Of a stretch of 64,000 nucleotides of DNA, positions 33,205 through 41,880 are shown one piece after another. The notes under the pieces are model-generated. The model did no database searches. It saw only the letters and a list, made by a program, of their open reading frames with translations, and was not told where the DNA came from. Source of the stretch: Rheinheimera faecalis (GTDB lineage Bacteria > Pseudomonadota > Gammaproteobacteria > Enterobacterales > Alteromonadaceae); the NCBI RefSeq assembly GCF_021290965.1, contig NZ_JAJOYT010000003.1, positions 186,001 to 250,000 on the forward strand, given 5' to 3'. Made by a program: the position numbers and the translations under genes. How positions within the stretch are numbered: the first letter of the stretch is position 1; each line of letters begins with the position of its first letter.

Positions 33205-36030
33205 ATGAGCCAATTGACCGCCCGGTTAGCCGCTGTATTGCCGTCTGAGTTACAGCATGAAGTCGATCTGGTATTACCCACTTTGGTGATGCCGGATTTA
33301 AATGCTGAACAGCAGCAGGATCTCAAGCTTTTACTGGCGGTCAGCCCATTTTTAAGCCGGGTGATGCAACAGCAACCAGAACTGATTGCTGTGCTGCTGA
33401 ATAAAGAGCTGTTGGCTAAGCCTTTAACACATCAGAACCCTCTGCCTGATCTTGCCAATCAAACCGAAGCTACTGTATTTAAAGCTTTGCGCCGTTGCCG
33501 TAATGCACAACTGGCACAAATTCTGGCAGCCGATATTCTCGCTGTGAAATCGACAGAGCAGTGCCTGCTGGATATCTCAGCTATGGCAGACAACCTGATT
33601 AACAGCGCTTATCAGTGGGCTTATCAGGATGTAGCCATTCAGTGGGGCCAGCCTTTGGATCAGCACGGCCAACCTATGCCTTTACTGATTTTAGGTATGG
33701 GTAAACTCGGTGGTGGTGAGCTGAATTTCTCATCCGACATCGACCTAATTTTTACTTATCCGCACAACGGCGAAACCAGTGGTGGCCGTCGGTCTGTTGA
33801 AAATCAGCAGTTTTTTACCAAGTTAGGCCAGAAGCTGATATCAGCTTTGCATCAGGTCACGGCCGATGGTTTTGTGTTTAGAGTTGATATGCGTTTGCGG
33901 CCTTTTGGCGACAGCGGCCCGTTGGTGCTGAGTTTTGCGGCTATGGAAGATTATTATCAGGCGCAGGGCAGGGAGTGGGAACGTTACGCCATGCTTAAAG
34001 CCCGTATTCTGAACCCGGATCCAGTGCATGCGGTGGAATTAAATCAGCTGCTAAAACCTTTTGTCTACCGCCGTTACATCGACTACTCGGCGCTGGAATC
34101 CTTACGCCGGATGAAACAGCTGATAGAGCAGGAAAACCGCCGTCGCAACCGCGTAGACAATATTAAGCTCGGTGCAGGCGGTATACGCGAAGTGGAGTTT
34201 GTGGTGCAAACTCTGCAGCTTATTCGTGGTGGTCGTATTCCACAGTTGCAGCAAGTTTCTATTTTTAAAGCATTAGACGCTTTGCAAAGTCAGCAGTTAT
34301 TAGAGCCGGATCAGCATCAGCAATTGCGGCAGGATTATCTGTGGTTGCGTAAAGTCGAGCAGCTGTTACAAGGCCTGGACGATCAACAAACTCAAACCTT
34401 ACCAGCCGATGAGCTGAACCGGCAACGCATGGTGCTGGGTTTAGGCTTTAGCAACTGGCAACAACTGACCGACACCACAGAACAGGCCATGGGTCGTATT
34501 CATCAGCATTTTAAACTGGTCATTGATCAAGGCGACAATCCTGAACCTGAAGAAATGGTCTTAGGGCGTTTATGCTGGGACAGTGAATTGCCGTCAGAAG
34601 ATTTAGCTGAACATCTGGACTGGTTAGCAGCCGATGAAGCAGTGCAACTGCTGCAGCATTTAAAGCAGTTTAAGCAGGATTGCCAAAAGCGCAGTGTAGG
34701 CCCAAGAGGTCGTGAACTGCTGGAAAAACTTATTCCGTTTTTATTGCATCAACTGGCTAAACAGCAAGGCTCGGCTCTGGTATTGCAGCGGGTGCTGGGC
34801 GTATTCCGGCAGATTGTTAGCCGCACGGCCTACCTTGAGCTGCTCTCTGAGAATCCACCTGCGCTGCAGCAACTGGTGATGTTATGCCATAAAAGTGGTT
34901 GGCTGGCCGAACATCTGGCGCGTTACCCCTTGTTGCTGGACGAACTGATAGACCCATCTCAGTTGTATCAGGTACCGGATTCAACGGATTACCGGGATAA
35001 ATTACGTCAAAGCATGCTAAGGGTGCCGACCGATGATTTAGAGCTGCAAATGGAAGTGTTGCGCCAGTTTAAACAGGCACAGCAACTGCGCATTGCGGCG
35101 GCCGATATCACGGGTATTTTGCCTTTGATGAAAGTCAGTGACCATCTGACCTTTTTAGCCGAAGCCATTATTGCCGCAGTAGTGGAGTTATCCTGGCAGC
35201 AAATGGCAGAAAAGTACGGTTTACCTGCAGGTTTAAAACCAGAAGACGCCAAAGCTTTTGCAGTATTGGCTTATGGCAAACTGGGTGGATTGGAGCTGGG
35301 TTATGGTTCGGATCTGGACTTAGTTTTTGTGCATCAGTGCGACAATCTTGCGCCGACTCAAGGCGAGAAAGTCATTGATTCACGTCAGTTTTATATCAAG
35401 ATGGTGCAGCGCATCGTCCATATGTTTACCACCAGAACCCCAAGTGGCGTGTTGTATGACATAGACACCCGCCTGCGCCCTGCAGGCAACGCAGGCTTAT
35501 TGGCTGTGCATATTGATACTTATGCTGATTATCTGGAAAAAGAAGCCTGGACCTGGGAACATCAGGCGCTGGTACGTAGCCGTTTAGTTTATGGTGATGA
35601 GAAAATCGCTCAGCGCTTTAATCAAATACGCAGTGAAGTGTTAGCTAAACCGCGGGACTTAGCAGTGCTTAAAGCTGAAGTCACTGAAATGCGCCAAAAG
35701 CTGCGGCAGCATCATGGCGAGCAGTCGACTGAAGTGAAACATGCGTCCGGTGGCATAGTGGATCTTGAGTTTATCAGCCAGTATCTGGTGTTGGCTTATG
35801 GCAGTCAGTATGCGGATTTGTATTTCTACAGTGACAATATTCGTATTCTGGATGCGGCCGCTGCCGCTGGTTTGTTGCAGTTGGAACAAACCCAGGCGCT
35901 ACAGCAGGCGTATCAGCAATTAAGAGGGGTCAGTCACAGACAAACCCTGGATCCTGCTACCGAAACCGCTCAGCAATTAGAACAAGCTATGGAGCAAGTG
36001 CGACAAGTGTGGGATCAGTTATTTAGCTGA
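33205..36030 (+). CDS. glnE: glutamine synthetase adenylyltransferase/deadenylase GlnE
   Basis: A 941-residue enzyme close to E. coli length (946). Two nucleotidyltransferase domains each keep the G-x-G-K-L-G-G...S-D-x-D motif: LGMGKLGGGELNFSSDIDLIF (about 165-185, deadenylylation) and LAYGKLGGLELGYGSDLDLVF (about 690-710, adenylylation). It adds or removes AMP on a Tyr of glutamine synthetase according to PII state and glutamine. AGGT precedes the ATG. Confidence 0.98.
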   Translation: MSQLTARLAAVLPSELQHEVDLVLPTLVMPDLNAEQQQDLKLLLAVSPFLSRVMQQQPELIAVLLNKELLAKPLTHQNPLPDLANQTEATVFKALRRCRNAQLAQILAADILAVKSTEQCLLDISAMADNLINSAYQWAYQDVAIQWGQPLDQHGQPMPLLILGMGKLGGGELNFSSDIDLIFTYPHNGETSGGRRSVENQQFFTKLGQKLISALHQVTADGFVFRVDMRLRPFGDSGPLVLSFAAMEDYYQAQGREWERYAMLKARILNPDPVHAVELNQLLKPFVYRRYIDYSALESLRRMKQLIEQENRRRNRVDNIKLGAGGIREVEFVVQTLQLIRGGRIPQLQQVSIFKALDALQSQQLLEPDQHQQLRQDYLWLRKVEQLLQGLDDQQTQTLPADELNRQRMVLGLGFSNWQQLTDTTEQAMGRIHQHFKLVIDQGDNPEPEEMVLGRLCWDSELPSEDLAEHLDWLAADEAVQLLQHLKQFKQDCQKRSVGPRGRELLEKLIPFLLHQLAKQQGSALVLQRVLGVFRQIVSRTAYLELLSENPPALQQLVMLCHKSGWLAEHLARYPLLLDELIDPSQLYQVPDSTDYRDKLRQSMLRVPTDDLELQMEVLRQFKQAQQLRIAAADITGILPLMKVSDHLTFLAEAIIAAVVELSWQQMAEKYGLPAGLKPEDAKAFAVLAYGKLGGLELGYGSDLDLVFVHQCDNLAPTQGEKVIDSRQFYIKMVQRIVHMFTTRTPSGVLYDIDTRLRPAGNAGLLAVHIDTYADYLEKEAWTWEHQALVRSRLVYGDEKIAQRFNQIRSEVLAKPRDLAVLKAEVTEMRQKLRQHHGEQSTEVKHASGGIVDLEFISQYLVLAYGSQYADLYFYSDNIRILDAAAAAGLLQLEQTQALQQAYQQLRGVSHRQTLDPATETAQQLEQAMEQVRQVWDQLFS

Positions 36031-36048
36031 AGAATTTAATATGCCATG

Positions 36049-36088
36049 CCACGCAGAGTATAAATCAGCTATTTACTCTGCGGCGTGG
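36049..36088. terminator. hairpin between glnE and the convergent gene
   Basis: CGCAGAGTA (36052-36060) pairs with TACTCTGCG (36074-36082), flanked by CCA/TGG bases. It spans the 3' ends of both convergent genes. No U-tract is present. Confidence 0.4.
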
Positions 36089-36673
36089 TGCGTTGATATT
36101 GATGCAATTTTGCTGCAAAAACGGAATGATTTTATCGGTTAGTACGACGGCTCTGGACACATTACAAAAGTAAGCCTGCACTGGTTGCTCAAAGTCAGAG
36201 GATATAGCTTGTGAAGCTTCCTGGATGGCGCTGATATAACTGAAGTCGGTCTGGAAATAGTGTTTTACTTTGTAGTCTTTGGATAAAACCCAAAACAGCT
36301 CAACACCTTCTTTTCTGCCTTGCATGGTCAGCACTGTTTTTAAGGTATCGCCAACACGGAAACGTCTGTCGGTTTCATTGCCTTTCCAGTTTTCTGGCAA
36401 AGCGACCATACGGTTGGCTCTGTCTTGTAAAAGCGGGATCAGATTGCTGTGATCTTCAGTGAGTTCAATAACAAAGTCAGCTGAGTCTTCGTCTTTATTG
36501 GTAAAAGAACTACGAATATTGCTATAAAAATTGGTAAAGCCTTTGACTGCCTCTGAACTTTTTTCAGACAGTTTCTCCGGCTTGAAATACAGCAATTCCG
36601 GTTTAAACATCACGATAGCAGCAAGTATAAACAATAAAGCTGCAAGCAATAAGTGCTTGATCCAAAACCACAT
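36065..36673 (-). CDS. membrane-anchored protein of unknown function
   Basis: A 202-residue protein with one N-terminal helix (about 7-24, LLLAALLFILAAIVMF) after WFWIKH; the rest should be periplasmic. It has VIELTEDHSNLIPLLQDRANRMVALPENW and two late cysteines (CNVSR, NCIN) that may pair. I do not recognise the family. It lies 93 bp downstream of lpxL on the same strand, separated by a hairpin. Confidence 0.7.
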   Translation of the reverse strand: MWFWIKHLLLAALLFILAAIVMFKPELLYFKPEKLSEKSSEAVKGFTNFYSNIRSSFTNKDEDSADFVIELTEDHSNLIPLLQDRANRMVALPENWKGNETDRRFRVGDTLKTVLTMQGRKEGVELFWVLSKDYKVKHYFQTDFSYISAIQEASQAISSDFEQPVQAYFCNVSRAVVLTDKIIPFLQQNCININAPRRRVNS

Positions 36674-36724
36674 AGCTTTTATCCCTGGTCAGCGTCACAG
36701 CATCATATCCTGCCTTCACGCTGC

Positions 36725-36758
36725 GCTGCAACTTCCATGCTTAGGCGGAAGTTGCAGC
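36725..36758 (-). terminator. hairpin after lpxL
   Basis: GCTGCAACTTCC and GGAAGTTGCAGC form a 12-bp perfect stem with a 10-nt loop, just past the lpxL stop. The left arm and loop resemble one end of the ERIC-like repeat, so this may be a shrunken copy of that element now serving as a terminator. Confidence 0.5.
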
Positions 36759-36766
36759 AGCTATTG

Positions 36767-37690
36767 TTAATACAGACTTGGATCGTCTGGGTTAGGCCGG
36801 GTTTTAAAACGACGGTGCAGCCACATGTATTGTTCAGGGTGTGCCAACACACCTTGTTCAAGCCATTGATTGACACGGGTTACGTCGTTTTTGTCATCAC
36901 CACTTGGAAAGTTTTCAAAGGCAGGCAGGGCATCCACACGGTAACCCTGATAACCAGGTAAACGGTAACAATGAATAGGTACAGTTTCACAATTGGCACT
37001 GCCGGCAAACAACAAAGTACCTGTGGTGGTGGCTGTTTCTTTTACGGCGAAAAATGGTACGAACTCGGCTTTATTGCGGCCATAGTCTTGATCGGGCAGA
37101 TAAAAACACACTTCTTTTTCGTTTAAGGCTTTGATCATGGTGCGGACATCCCGTTTACCAATCAGGTAGCGGTTGGAACGTACACGGCCGTGATACTGGA
37201 AGTACTCCATAATTTCATTGTCATTAGGGCGGTAAAAGCCTACAGCAGGGCAATGAAAACCAAAGGTACGGGCAATCATTTCCAGCGATAAAAAATGACC
37301 GCTGAGCAGCAGCACACCTTTGCCCTGATCTAAGATCTCCTGAATATGTTCTTTGCCGGTGAAATGACACAAAGGACGGGCGCGCCAGTCTGGCCACCAC
37401 CAACCGATAAAGGTTTCAAAGGCGGCTTTACCTGTTTCTTTAAAGTTTTGTTTTACTAAGGCTTCACGTTCGGCTTCCGGCATATCCGGAAAACACAACT
37501 CCAGATTACGGCGAGTTACTTTCACCCGGGATTTCATCGCTTTCATCAGCAACCAGCCGACACCTTCGCCCATTTTCATCAGCACAGGGTAAGGCAACCA
37601 CAGCAGGATCCACATCAGGCCTAAACCACACCATAAGGGCCAATGCTTTGGATATAAAAAACCAATGGTAAAACGTGGAACATGAACCAC
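36767..37690 (-). CDS. lpxL: lipid A lauroyl acyltransferase LpxL
   Basis: A 307-residue inner-membrane acyltransferase, as long as E. coli LpxL (306). An N-terminal helix (about 18-36) anchors it; the HX4E catalytic pair is H132 and E137 (GHFLSLE), the same numbers as in E. coli; later boxes are GFYRPNDN, RYLIGKRDVR and PDQDYG. It adds a secondary acyl chain to Kdo2-lipid IVA. It could act as the LpxM homologue, but the numbering favours LpxL. Confidence 0.93.
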   Translation of the reverse strand: MVHVPRFTIGFLYPKHWPLWCGLGLMWILLWLPYPVLMKMGEGVGWLLMKAMKSRVKVTRRNLELCFPDMPEAEREALVKQNFKETGKAAFETFIGWWWPDWRARPLCHFTGKEHIQEILDQGKGVLLLSGHFLSLEMIARTFGFHCPAVGFYRPNDNEIMEYFQYHGRVRSNRYLIGKRDVRTMIKALNEKEVCFYLPDQDYGRNKAEFVPFFAVKETATTTGTLLFAGSANCETVPIHCYRLPGYQGYRVDALPAFENFPSGDDKNDVTRVNQWLEQGVLAHPEQYMWLHRRFKTRPNPDDPSLY

Positions 37691-37769
37691 AGCAAATCCT
37701 CAGGCAAAAAAAGTGCGGCTATTGTAACGAAAAAAAGCGGGGAAAAAAGTGCTAACTGGTAGGAACAGG

Positions 37770-37803
37770 CTCACCTGAAGCCGCAACTGCAGCTTCAGGT
37801 GAG
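37770..37803 (-). terminator. hairpin after tolC
   Basis: CTCACCTGAAGC and GCTTCAGGTGAG form a perfect 12-bp stem with a 10-nt loop, 18 bp past the tolC stop. There is no U-tract. Confidence 0.55.
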
Positions 37804-37820
37804 AAAGTCTGAAAAGAAAT

Positions 37821-39167
37821 TTAGTTACCTAAAGCTCTGTTTACAGTGAATAAATCTTCTTCAGTTAAAGTACCAGCTGCTTGTTTTAAAGCTAAAACAG
37901 ACAGGATGTAGTCGTAACGGGCTTTAGACAGGTTACGGCGGGCATCAAACAGGTTACGGGTACTTTGCAATACGTCAACAATAGTACGGGTACCTACTTC
38001 AAAACCTGCTTCAGTGGCTTTTAACGCACTTTCCGCTGAAATTACTGCTTGTTGTAACGCTTTGGTGCTGGAGATCAAAGCACCTACATTGTTGTAGTTG
38101 CTGCGAACCTGACGGATCACGCTGCGGTGACTCAGTTCTAAATCTTCAGCTGCTTCTACATAGTTAGCACGAACTACTTCTTCGTTAGCGACAGTGCCGC
38201 CACCAGCGTATAAAGGCAGTACCAGCTCTATACCAACAGAACTACTGTCTGAACGTGGAGAGTTGAAACCTGCTCCTGTATCGCGGTTTTTGTTGGTGCT
38301 GTTGTTGAAGCCTGTTTGAGCTGTCAGATCAACAGTCGGGTAATGGCCAGATTTAGCAATCTGGATATTGTGTTCTGCAATATCTAACGACAGCTTACGG
38401 ATTTTCAGTTCAAGGTTATTGTCCTGCGCTGTTTCCACCCAATCCTGTGGATTGTTTGGGGTTGGCTGACTGGTGCTGAAACGGGCTGTGTTTAATGGAT
38501 CCAGCTGAGCATGATATTCACCGGTAATTTCCCGCAAAAACTCGCGAGCTGTTTCCAGATCATTTTGCGCGCTTATTTCACGGGCAACAGCGCTGTCATA
38601 TTGAGCCTGAGCTTCATGTACGTCAGTAATGGCGGTTAAACCTACAGCAAATCGTTGTTTGGTTTGTTCTAACTGACGTTCAATGGCACGTTTTTCAGCC
38701 ACAACAAAACTTAAATTATCTTCAGCTGTTAATACATCAAAATAAGACTGAGAGACTCGTACGATCAGCGTCTGTACTGCTGCGTCATAAGCAGTCTGGC
38801 CTTGCATGGCTGCTTTTTCAGCGATAGACAGGTTCTCATAACGACTCCAGTCAAAAATTGATTGGCGTAAGCCTATACCAGCATTAGTGGATGTGCTTTC
38901 TGACTTGTATTGACCACCTGTGTCGTTATCCAACTGGTCACTGTAGGATTTATCAGCACCGGCAGTTAAATTAATTTGCGGTAATAACCTGGCTTTGGAC
39001 ACGTCGATCCCAGCTTTGGCTGCATCACGGGTAGCTGCAGCTTTTAATACCTGCGGGTCTTTTTTGGTAGCTAACTGATAAATGGTTTGCAAATTTTCGG
39101 CATTCGCCTGCACACTCAGAAGAGCCAGTGCCGAGACTACCAACGTGCCTAACAAGGTTTTTTTCAT
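37821..39167 (-). CDS. tolC: TolC outer-membrane channel
   Basis: A 448-residue protein with a signal peptide (cut after VQANA, residue 23). The two repeats of the outer membrane efflux protein family are visible: ENLQTIYQLATKKDPQVLKAAATRDAAKAGI in the first half and LELKIRKLSLDIAEHNIQIAKSGHYPTVDL in the second. The trimer forms the exit duct for RND and ABC pumps and type I secretion. It is divergent from nudF, as tolC is from nudF in E. coli. Confidence 0.95.
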   Translation of the reverse strand: MKKTLLGTLVVSALALLSVQANAENLQTIYQLATKKDPQVLKAAATRDAAKAGIDVSKARLLPQINLTAGADKSYSDQLDNDTGGQYKSESTSTNAGIGLRQSIFDWSRYENLSIAEKAAMQGQTAYDAAVQTLIVRVSQSYFDVLTAEDNLSFVVAEKRAIERQLEQTKQRFAVGLTAITDVHEAQAQYDSAVAREISAQNDLETAREFLREITGEYHAQLDPLNTARFSTSQPTPNNPQDWVETAQDNNLELKIRKLSLDIAEHNIQIAKSGHYPTVDLTAQTGFNNSTNKNRDTGAGFNSPRSDSSSVGIELVLPLYAGGGTVANEEVVRANYVEAAEDLELSHRSVIRQVRSNYNNVGALISSTKALQQAVISAESALKATEAGFEVGTRTIVDVLQSTRNLFDARRNLSKARYDYILSVLALKQAAGTLTEEDLFTVNRALGN

Positions 39168-39271
39168 AACCGAAAGTCCATAGTTTTGCGAAAGTGAGCC
39201 AATAATACCTTGTTGGTATTAACTAAGTAATGATTAAAGCGTAAACAGCATATGCTCAAGTGTAACAGAAT

Positions 39272-39919
39272 GTGAGTCCTCAAATGCCTGATTTCAAGCC
39301 AGAAAATTATCCATCCTTTCATAGCGCTGATGTAAAAATACTCGACCAGAACACAGTTTTTCAGGGTTTTTTCCGGATCGACAGCTACAAAGTAAGGCAC
39401 AAGTTATTTAACGGTGGCTGGAGTGCAGAAGTAAAGCGCGAATTATTTGAGCGCGGTCATGCGGTCATAGTACTGCCTTATGATGTAAAAAATGACAGTC
39501 TGGTATTAATTGAACAATTCCGTATCGGCGCCTTACAGAATCCAAACGGTCCATGGTTGCTGGAGGCGATAGCAGGCATGATTGAAACGGGAGAAACTGT
39601 TGAACAAGTCGCACAACGTGAATCGGAAGAAGAAGCGGGTCTGAAGCTGACAGAATTCTGGCCTATGCTTAGTTATCAAAGCAGCCCTGGCGGTAGTACA
39701 GAACGAATTTATTTAGTGCTGGCGCGGCTTAAAGATAAGGTAGATATCGGGGTTTATGGCTTGGCATCCGAGCAGGAAGATATTAAAGTTCATAGCTTGT
39801 CACGTCAGGCCGCGATGCAACTTTTACAGGCTGGAAAAATAGATAACGCTGCAACTGTCATAGCCTTGCAATGGTTAACCTTGAATCTGGATGAAGTACG
39901 CAAAAGCTGGGCTGTATAA
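39272..39919 (+). CDS. nudF: ADP-ribose pyrophosphatase NudF
   Basis: A 215-residue Nudix hydrolase. The Nudix box GX5EX7REXXEEXG is GMIETGE...RESEEEAGL (about 109-131); ERGHAVIVLPYD, EQFRIGA and SSPGGSTERIYL match NudF. It splits ADP-ribose to AMP and ribose-5-phosphate. The listed start is GTG at 39272; an ATG four codons later (39284) is just as likely. It heads the nudF-yqiB-cpdA-yqiA series. Confidence 0.94.
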   Translation: MSPQMPDFKPENYPSFHSADVKILDQNTVFQGFFRIDSYKVRHKLFNGGWSAEVKRELFERGHAVIVLPYDVKNDSLVLIEQFRIGALQNPNGPWLLEAIAGMIETGETVEQVAQRESEEEAGLKLTEFWPMLSYQSSPGGSTERIYLVLARLKDKVDIGVYGLASEQEDIKVHSLSRQAAMQLLQAGKIDNAATVIALQWLTLNLDEVRKSWAV

Positions 39920-39962
39920 TTTTCATGATCACAACACGAGTTAAAGAGGTTAAGTAGCTGGT

Positions 39963-40406
39963 ATGCCAAATCTGGCCCGAAAACGTTATGTGCCTTACCT
40001 GCCTGATTTTCTCAGTTTATGTGAGCGCAATTACGCACAGCTACGTTTTTTCTTGCCAGGTAACCAGCGTCAGGGCCAGCGTTGTTTGATTCATATCAAC
40101 GCCAGCGAAAGTTATCAGGTGGAATTGCTGGAGCTGTGTAAATACACTACGACTGTCAGTATTGAACTCATTAGTCAGTCTATGGTGGGCTGGTTTAAGC
40201 CACGTTTTGAAGTGCGTTTGTATCACGATGCGCGGCTGGCTGAAGTACTGGCTTGTCAGCAGGTGCGTCAGCTCAAAGCCGTATACAGTTACCCAAATGT
40301 GGATATGTTATTGCCGGATGAAAAACGGCAGATTAATTTGTTGCTGCGCGACTGGCTGAATTTGTGTTCACGCCGTGGTTATCAAAACACAGGGTTATTG
40401 GCCTGA
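39963..40406 (+). CDS. yqiB: YqiB, DUF1249 family protein
   Basis: A 147-residue cytoplasmic protein (RYVPYLPDFLSLCERNYAQL opening, CKYTTTVSIE, FEVRLYHDARLAEVL, LPDEKRQINLLLRDWL). The family sits between nudF and cpdA in most gammaproteobacteria, and its function is not settled. Its TGA overlaps the cpdA ATG (TGATG). Confidence 0.92.
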   Translation: MPNLARKRYVPYLPDFLSLCERNYAQLRFFLPGNQRQGQRCLIHINASESYQVELLELCKYTTTVSIELISQSMVGWFKPRFEVRLYHDARLAEVLACQQVRQLKAVYSYPNVDMLLPDEKRQINLLLRDWLNLCSRRGYQNTGLLA

Positions 40407-41176
40407 TGGCTGTGGTATTCAGCAAACAAGATTCTTATCGTCTGGTGCATATTTCTGATTGTCATTTAGTATCTGAACCCGAGGGCTGGTTTTGTGGCGT
40501 ACAGCCTTATCGTCAGTTGGAACTGCTGTTATCTCAACTTCAATCCAATCAACCTGATGCTGTGCTCCTGACCGGAGATTTAACTCAGGATCATAGTCTG
40601 GCTTCTTATCAGTTGATCTCACAACTGTTTAGTGACTGGTCTTGCCCTGTGTTTTATCTGCCCGGCAATCATGATGATCTGGAATTGATGCAGCAGGCAT
40701 TTGCATCAACACCTTTTTCTGCGGATACAGAGTTAAGCCTGGGCGATTGGCGGCTCTGTTTGCTCAATAGCAAAGGGCCAACACCGGCAGGCTATTTTGA
40801 TACAGCACGACAACAGCAGTTGCAGCGGCAGTTGTTGTCTTATCCGTTTGATTCCGCTGTCTGGTTGTTTTGTCATCATCATATCAGCCCTATGGGTAGT
40901 TTTATTGATGAGCATATTCAGCTCGACGCCGCTGCTTTGTGGCAGATTATTGGCTCTGATCGACGGATCAAAGGTTTTGCCCATGGTCATTGCCATTATG
41001 CCTATGCCAAAATACAGCAGGGTATTCACCTGGTGGGTTGTCCTGCCAGCTCAGTGCAGTTTCTGCTAACACCGGATTATCAGCCTGTTGCTGCTCGTCC
41101 TGGTTATATCGAATGGATTTTTAATGCCAATGCTAATGCGGATACCGCGGTGCGTTGGCAATTTCTGGAAGGGTAA
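40406..41176 (+). CDS. cpdA: 3',5'-cyclic-AMP phosphodiesterase CpdA
   Basis: 256 residues from the ATG at 40406, which overlaps the yqiB stop; a longer ORF from 40364 would lie within yqiB. Metallophosphoesterase boxes are in order: HISDCHL, GDLTQD, GNHDD, CHHH and GHCHY, giving a two-metal site. It lowers cAMP and so tunes CRP control. It directly abuts yqiA (1 bp). Confidence 0.94.
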   Translation: MAVVFSKQDSYRLVHISDCHLVSEPEGWFCGVQPYRQLELLLSQLQSNQPDAVLLTGDLTQDHSLASYQLISQLFSDWSCPVFYLPGNHDDLELMQQAFASTPFSADTELSLGDWRLCLLNSKGPTPAGYFDTARQQQLQRQLLSYPFDSAVWLFCHHHISPMGSFIDEHIQLDAAALWQIIGSDRRIKGFAHGHCHYAYAKIQQGIHLVGCPASSVQFLLTPDYQPVAARPGYIEWIFNANANADTAVRWQFLEG

Positions 41177-41746
41177 ATGTCTAAACTTGTTGTCTATTTA
41201 CATGGCTTTGCCAGCTCGTCTCAATCCGAAAAAGCCTTAATGACCAAAGCTTTTTTCCAGCAAGAGTTGCCTGATGTGGAACTCTTGATGCCGGATTTAC
41301 CTTACACGCCAAAAGAGGCAGTAACCGCAATTGAGCAGGCATTGAATGGCCGTCGTCCTGATGCGGTGATAGGCAGTTCTTTAGGTGGTTTTTTAGGCAC
41401 TTATCTGGCCGAAAAGACCGGCTGTTATGCCGCGCTGATTAACCCGGCTGTGGCACCTTATGAGCTGTTAAGTCAGCATTTTGGTACTTATCATCATCCG
41501 GTATTGAAACAGGATTTTAACGTTGAACCTCAGCATATGCCGCTGCTGGCTGAACTTGAGCATAAACCTTCGGCTTTGGATCGTTATTTGGTGCTGCTAC
41601 AGGAAGGGGATGAAGTGCTGGATTATCGCAAAGCGGTGCAGTTTTATGCAGGTTGTACAGTGGATGTGCAACCAGGTGGTGATCACAGTTATCAAGGCTA
41701 CGTCAATTGCCTGCCCGCTATTGTCAAGTTTTGCCAAATAGCGTAA
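41177..41746 (+). CDS. yqiA: YqiA esterase (alpha/beta hydrolase)
   Basis: A 189-residue protein. The oxyanion segment YLHGFASS is at the start, the nucleophile elbow GSSLGG near residue 74, and the late DHSY His ends the triad. E. coli YqiA hydrolyses palmitoyl-CoA and short esters. It is translated right after cpdA and lies 134 bp before parE, with a deleted repeat copy between. Confidence 0.92.
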   Translation: MSKLVVYLHGFASSSQSEKALMTKAFFQQELPDVELLMPDLPYTPKEAVTAIEQALNGRRPDAVIGSSLGGFLGTYLAEKTGCYAALINPAVAPYELLSQHFGTYHHPVLKQDFNVEPQHMPLLAELEHKPSALDRYLVLLQEGDEVLDYRKAVQFYAGCTVDVQPGGDHSYQGYVNCLPAIVKFCQIA

Positions 41747-41770
41747 AACAACTGGTTGTTAATACAGTTA

Positions 41771-41840
41771 TATCCTGCGTACTTGAAGCCGCAGCTTTGT
41801 CGGGCGTTTTCTCTCGCTGCAACTCCAATGACTTTGGATA
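41771..41840. repeat. ERIC-like repeat, copy C with internal deletion
   Basis: A 70-bp element with both ends of the family (CGTACTTGAAGCCGCAGCTTTGT and CTGCAACTCCAATGACTTTGGATA) but lacking the central 54 bp that hold the inner CCCCAATCACATAG palindrome. Confidence 0.7.
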
Positions 41841-41880
41841 GACTAAAACGAGTTATTAAAAAAGAAGTGATGTTTGCCTT

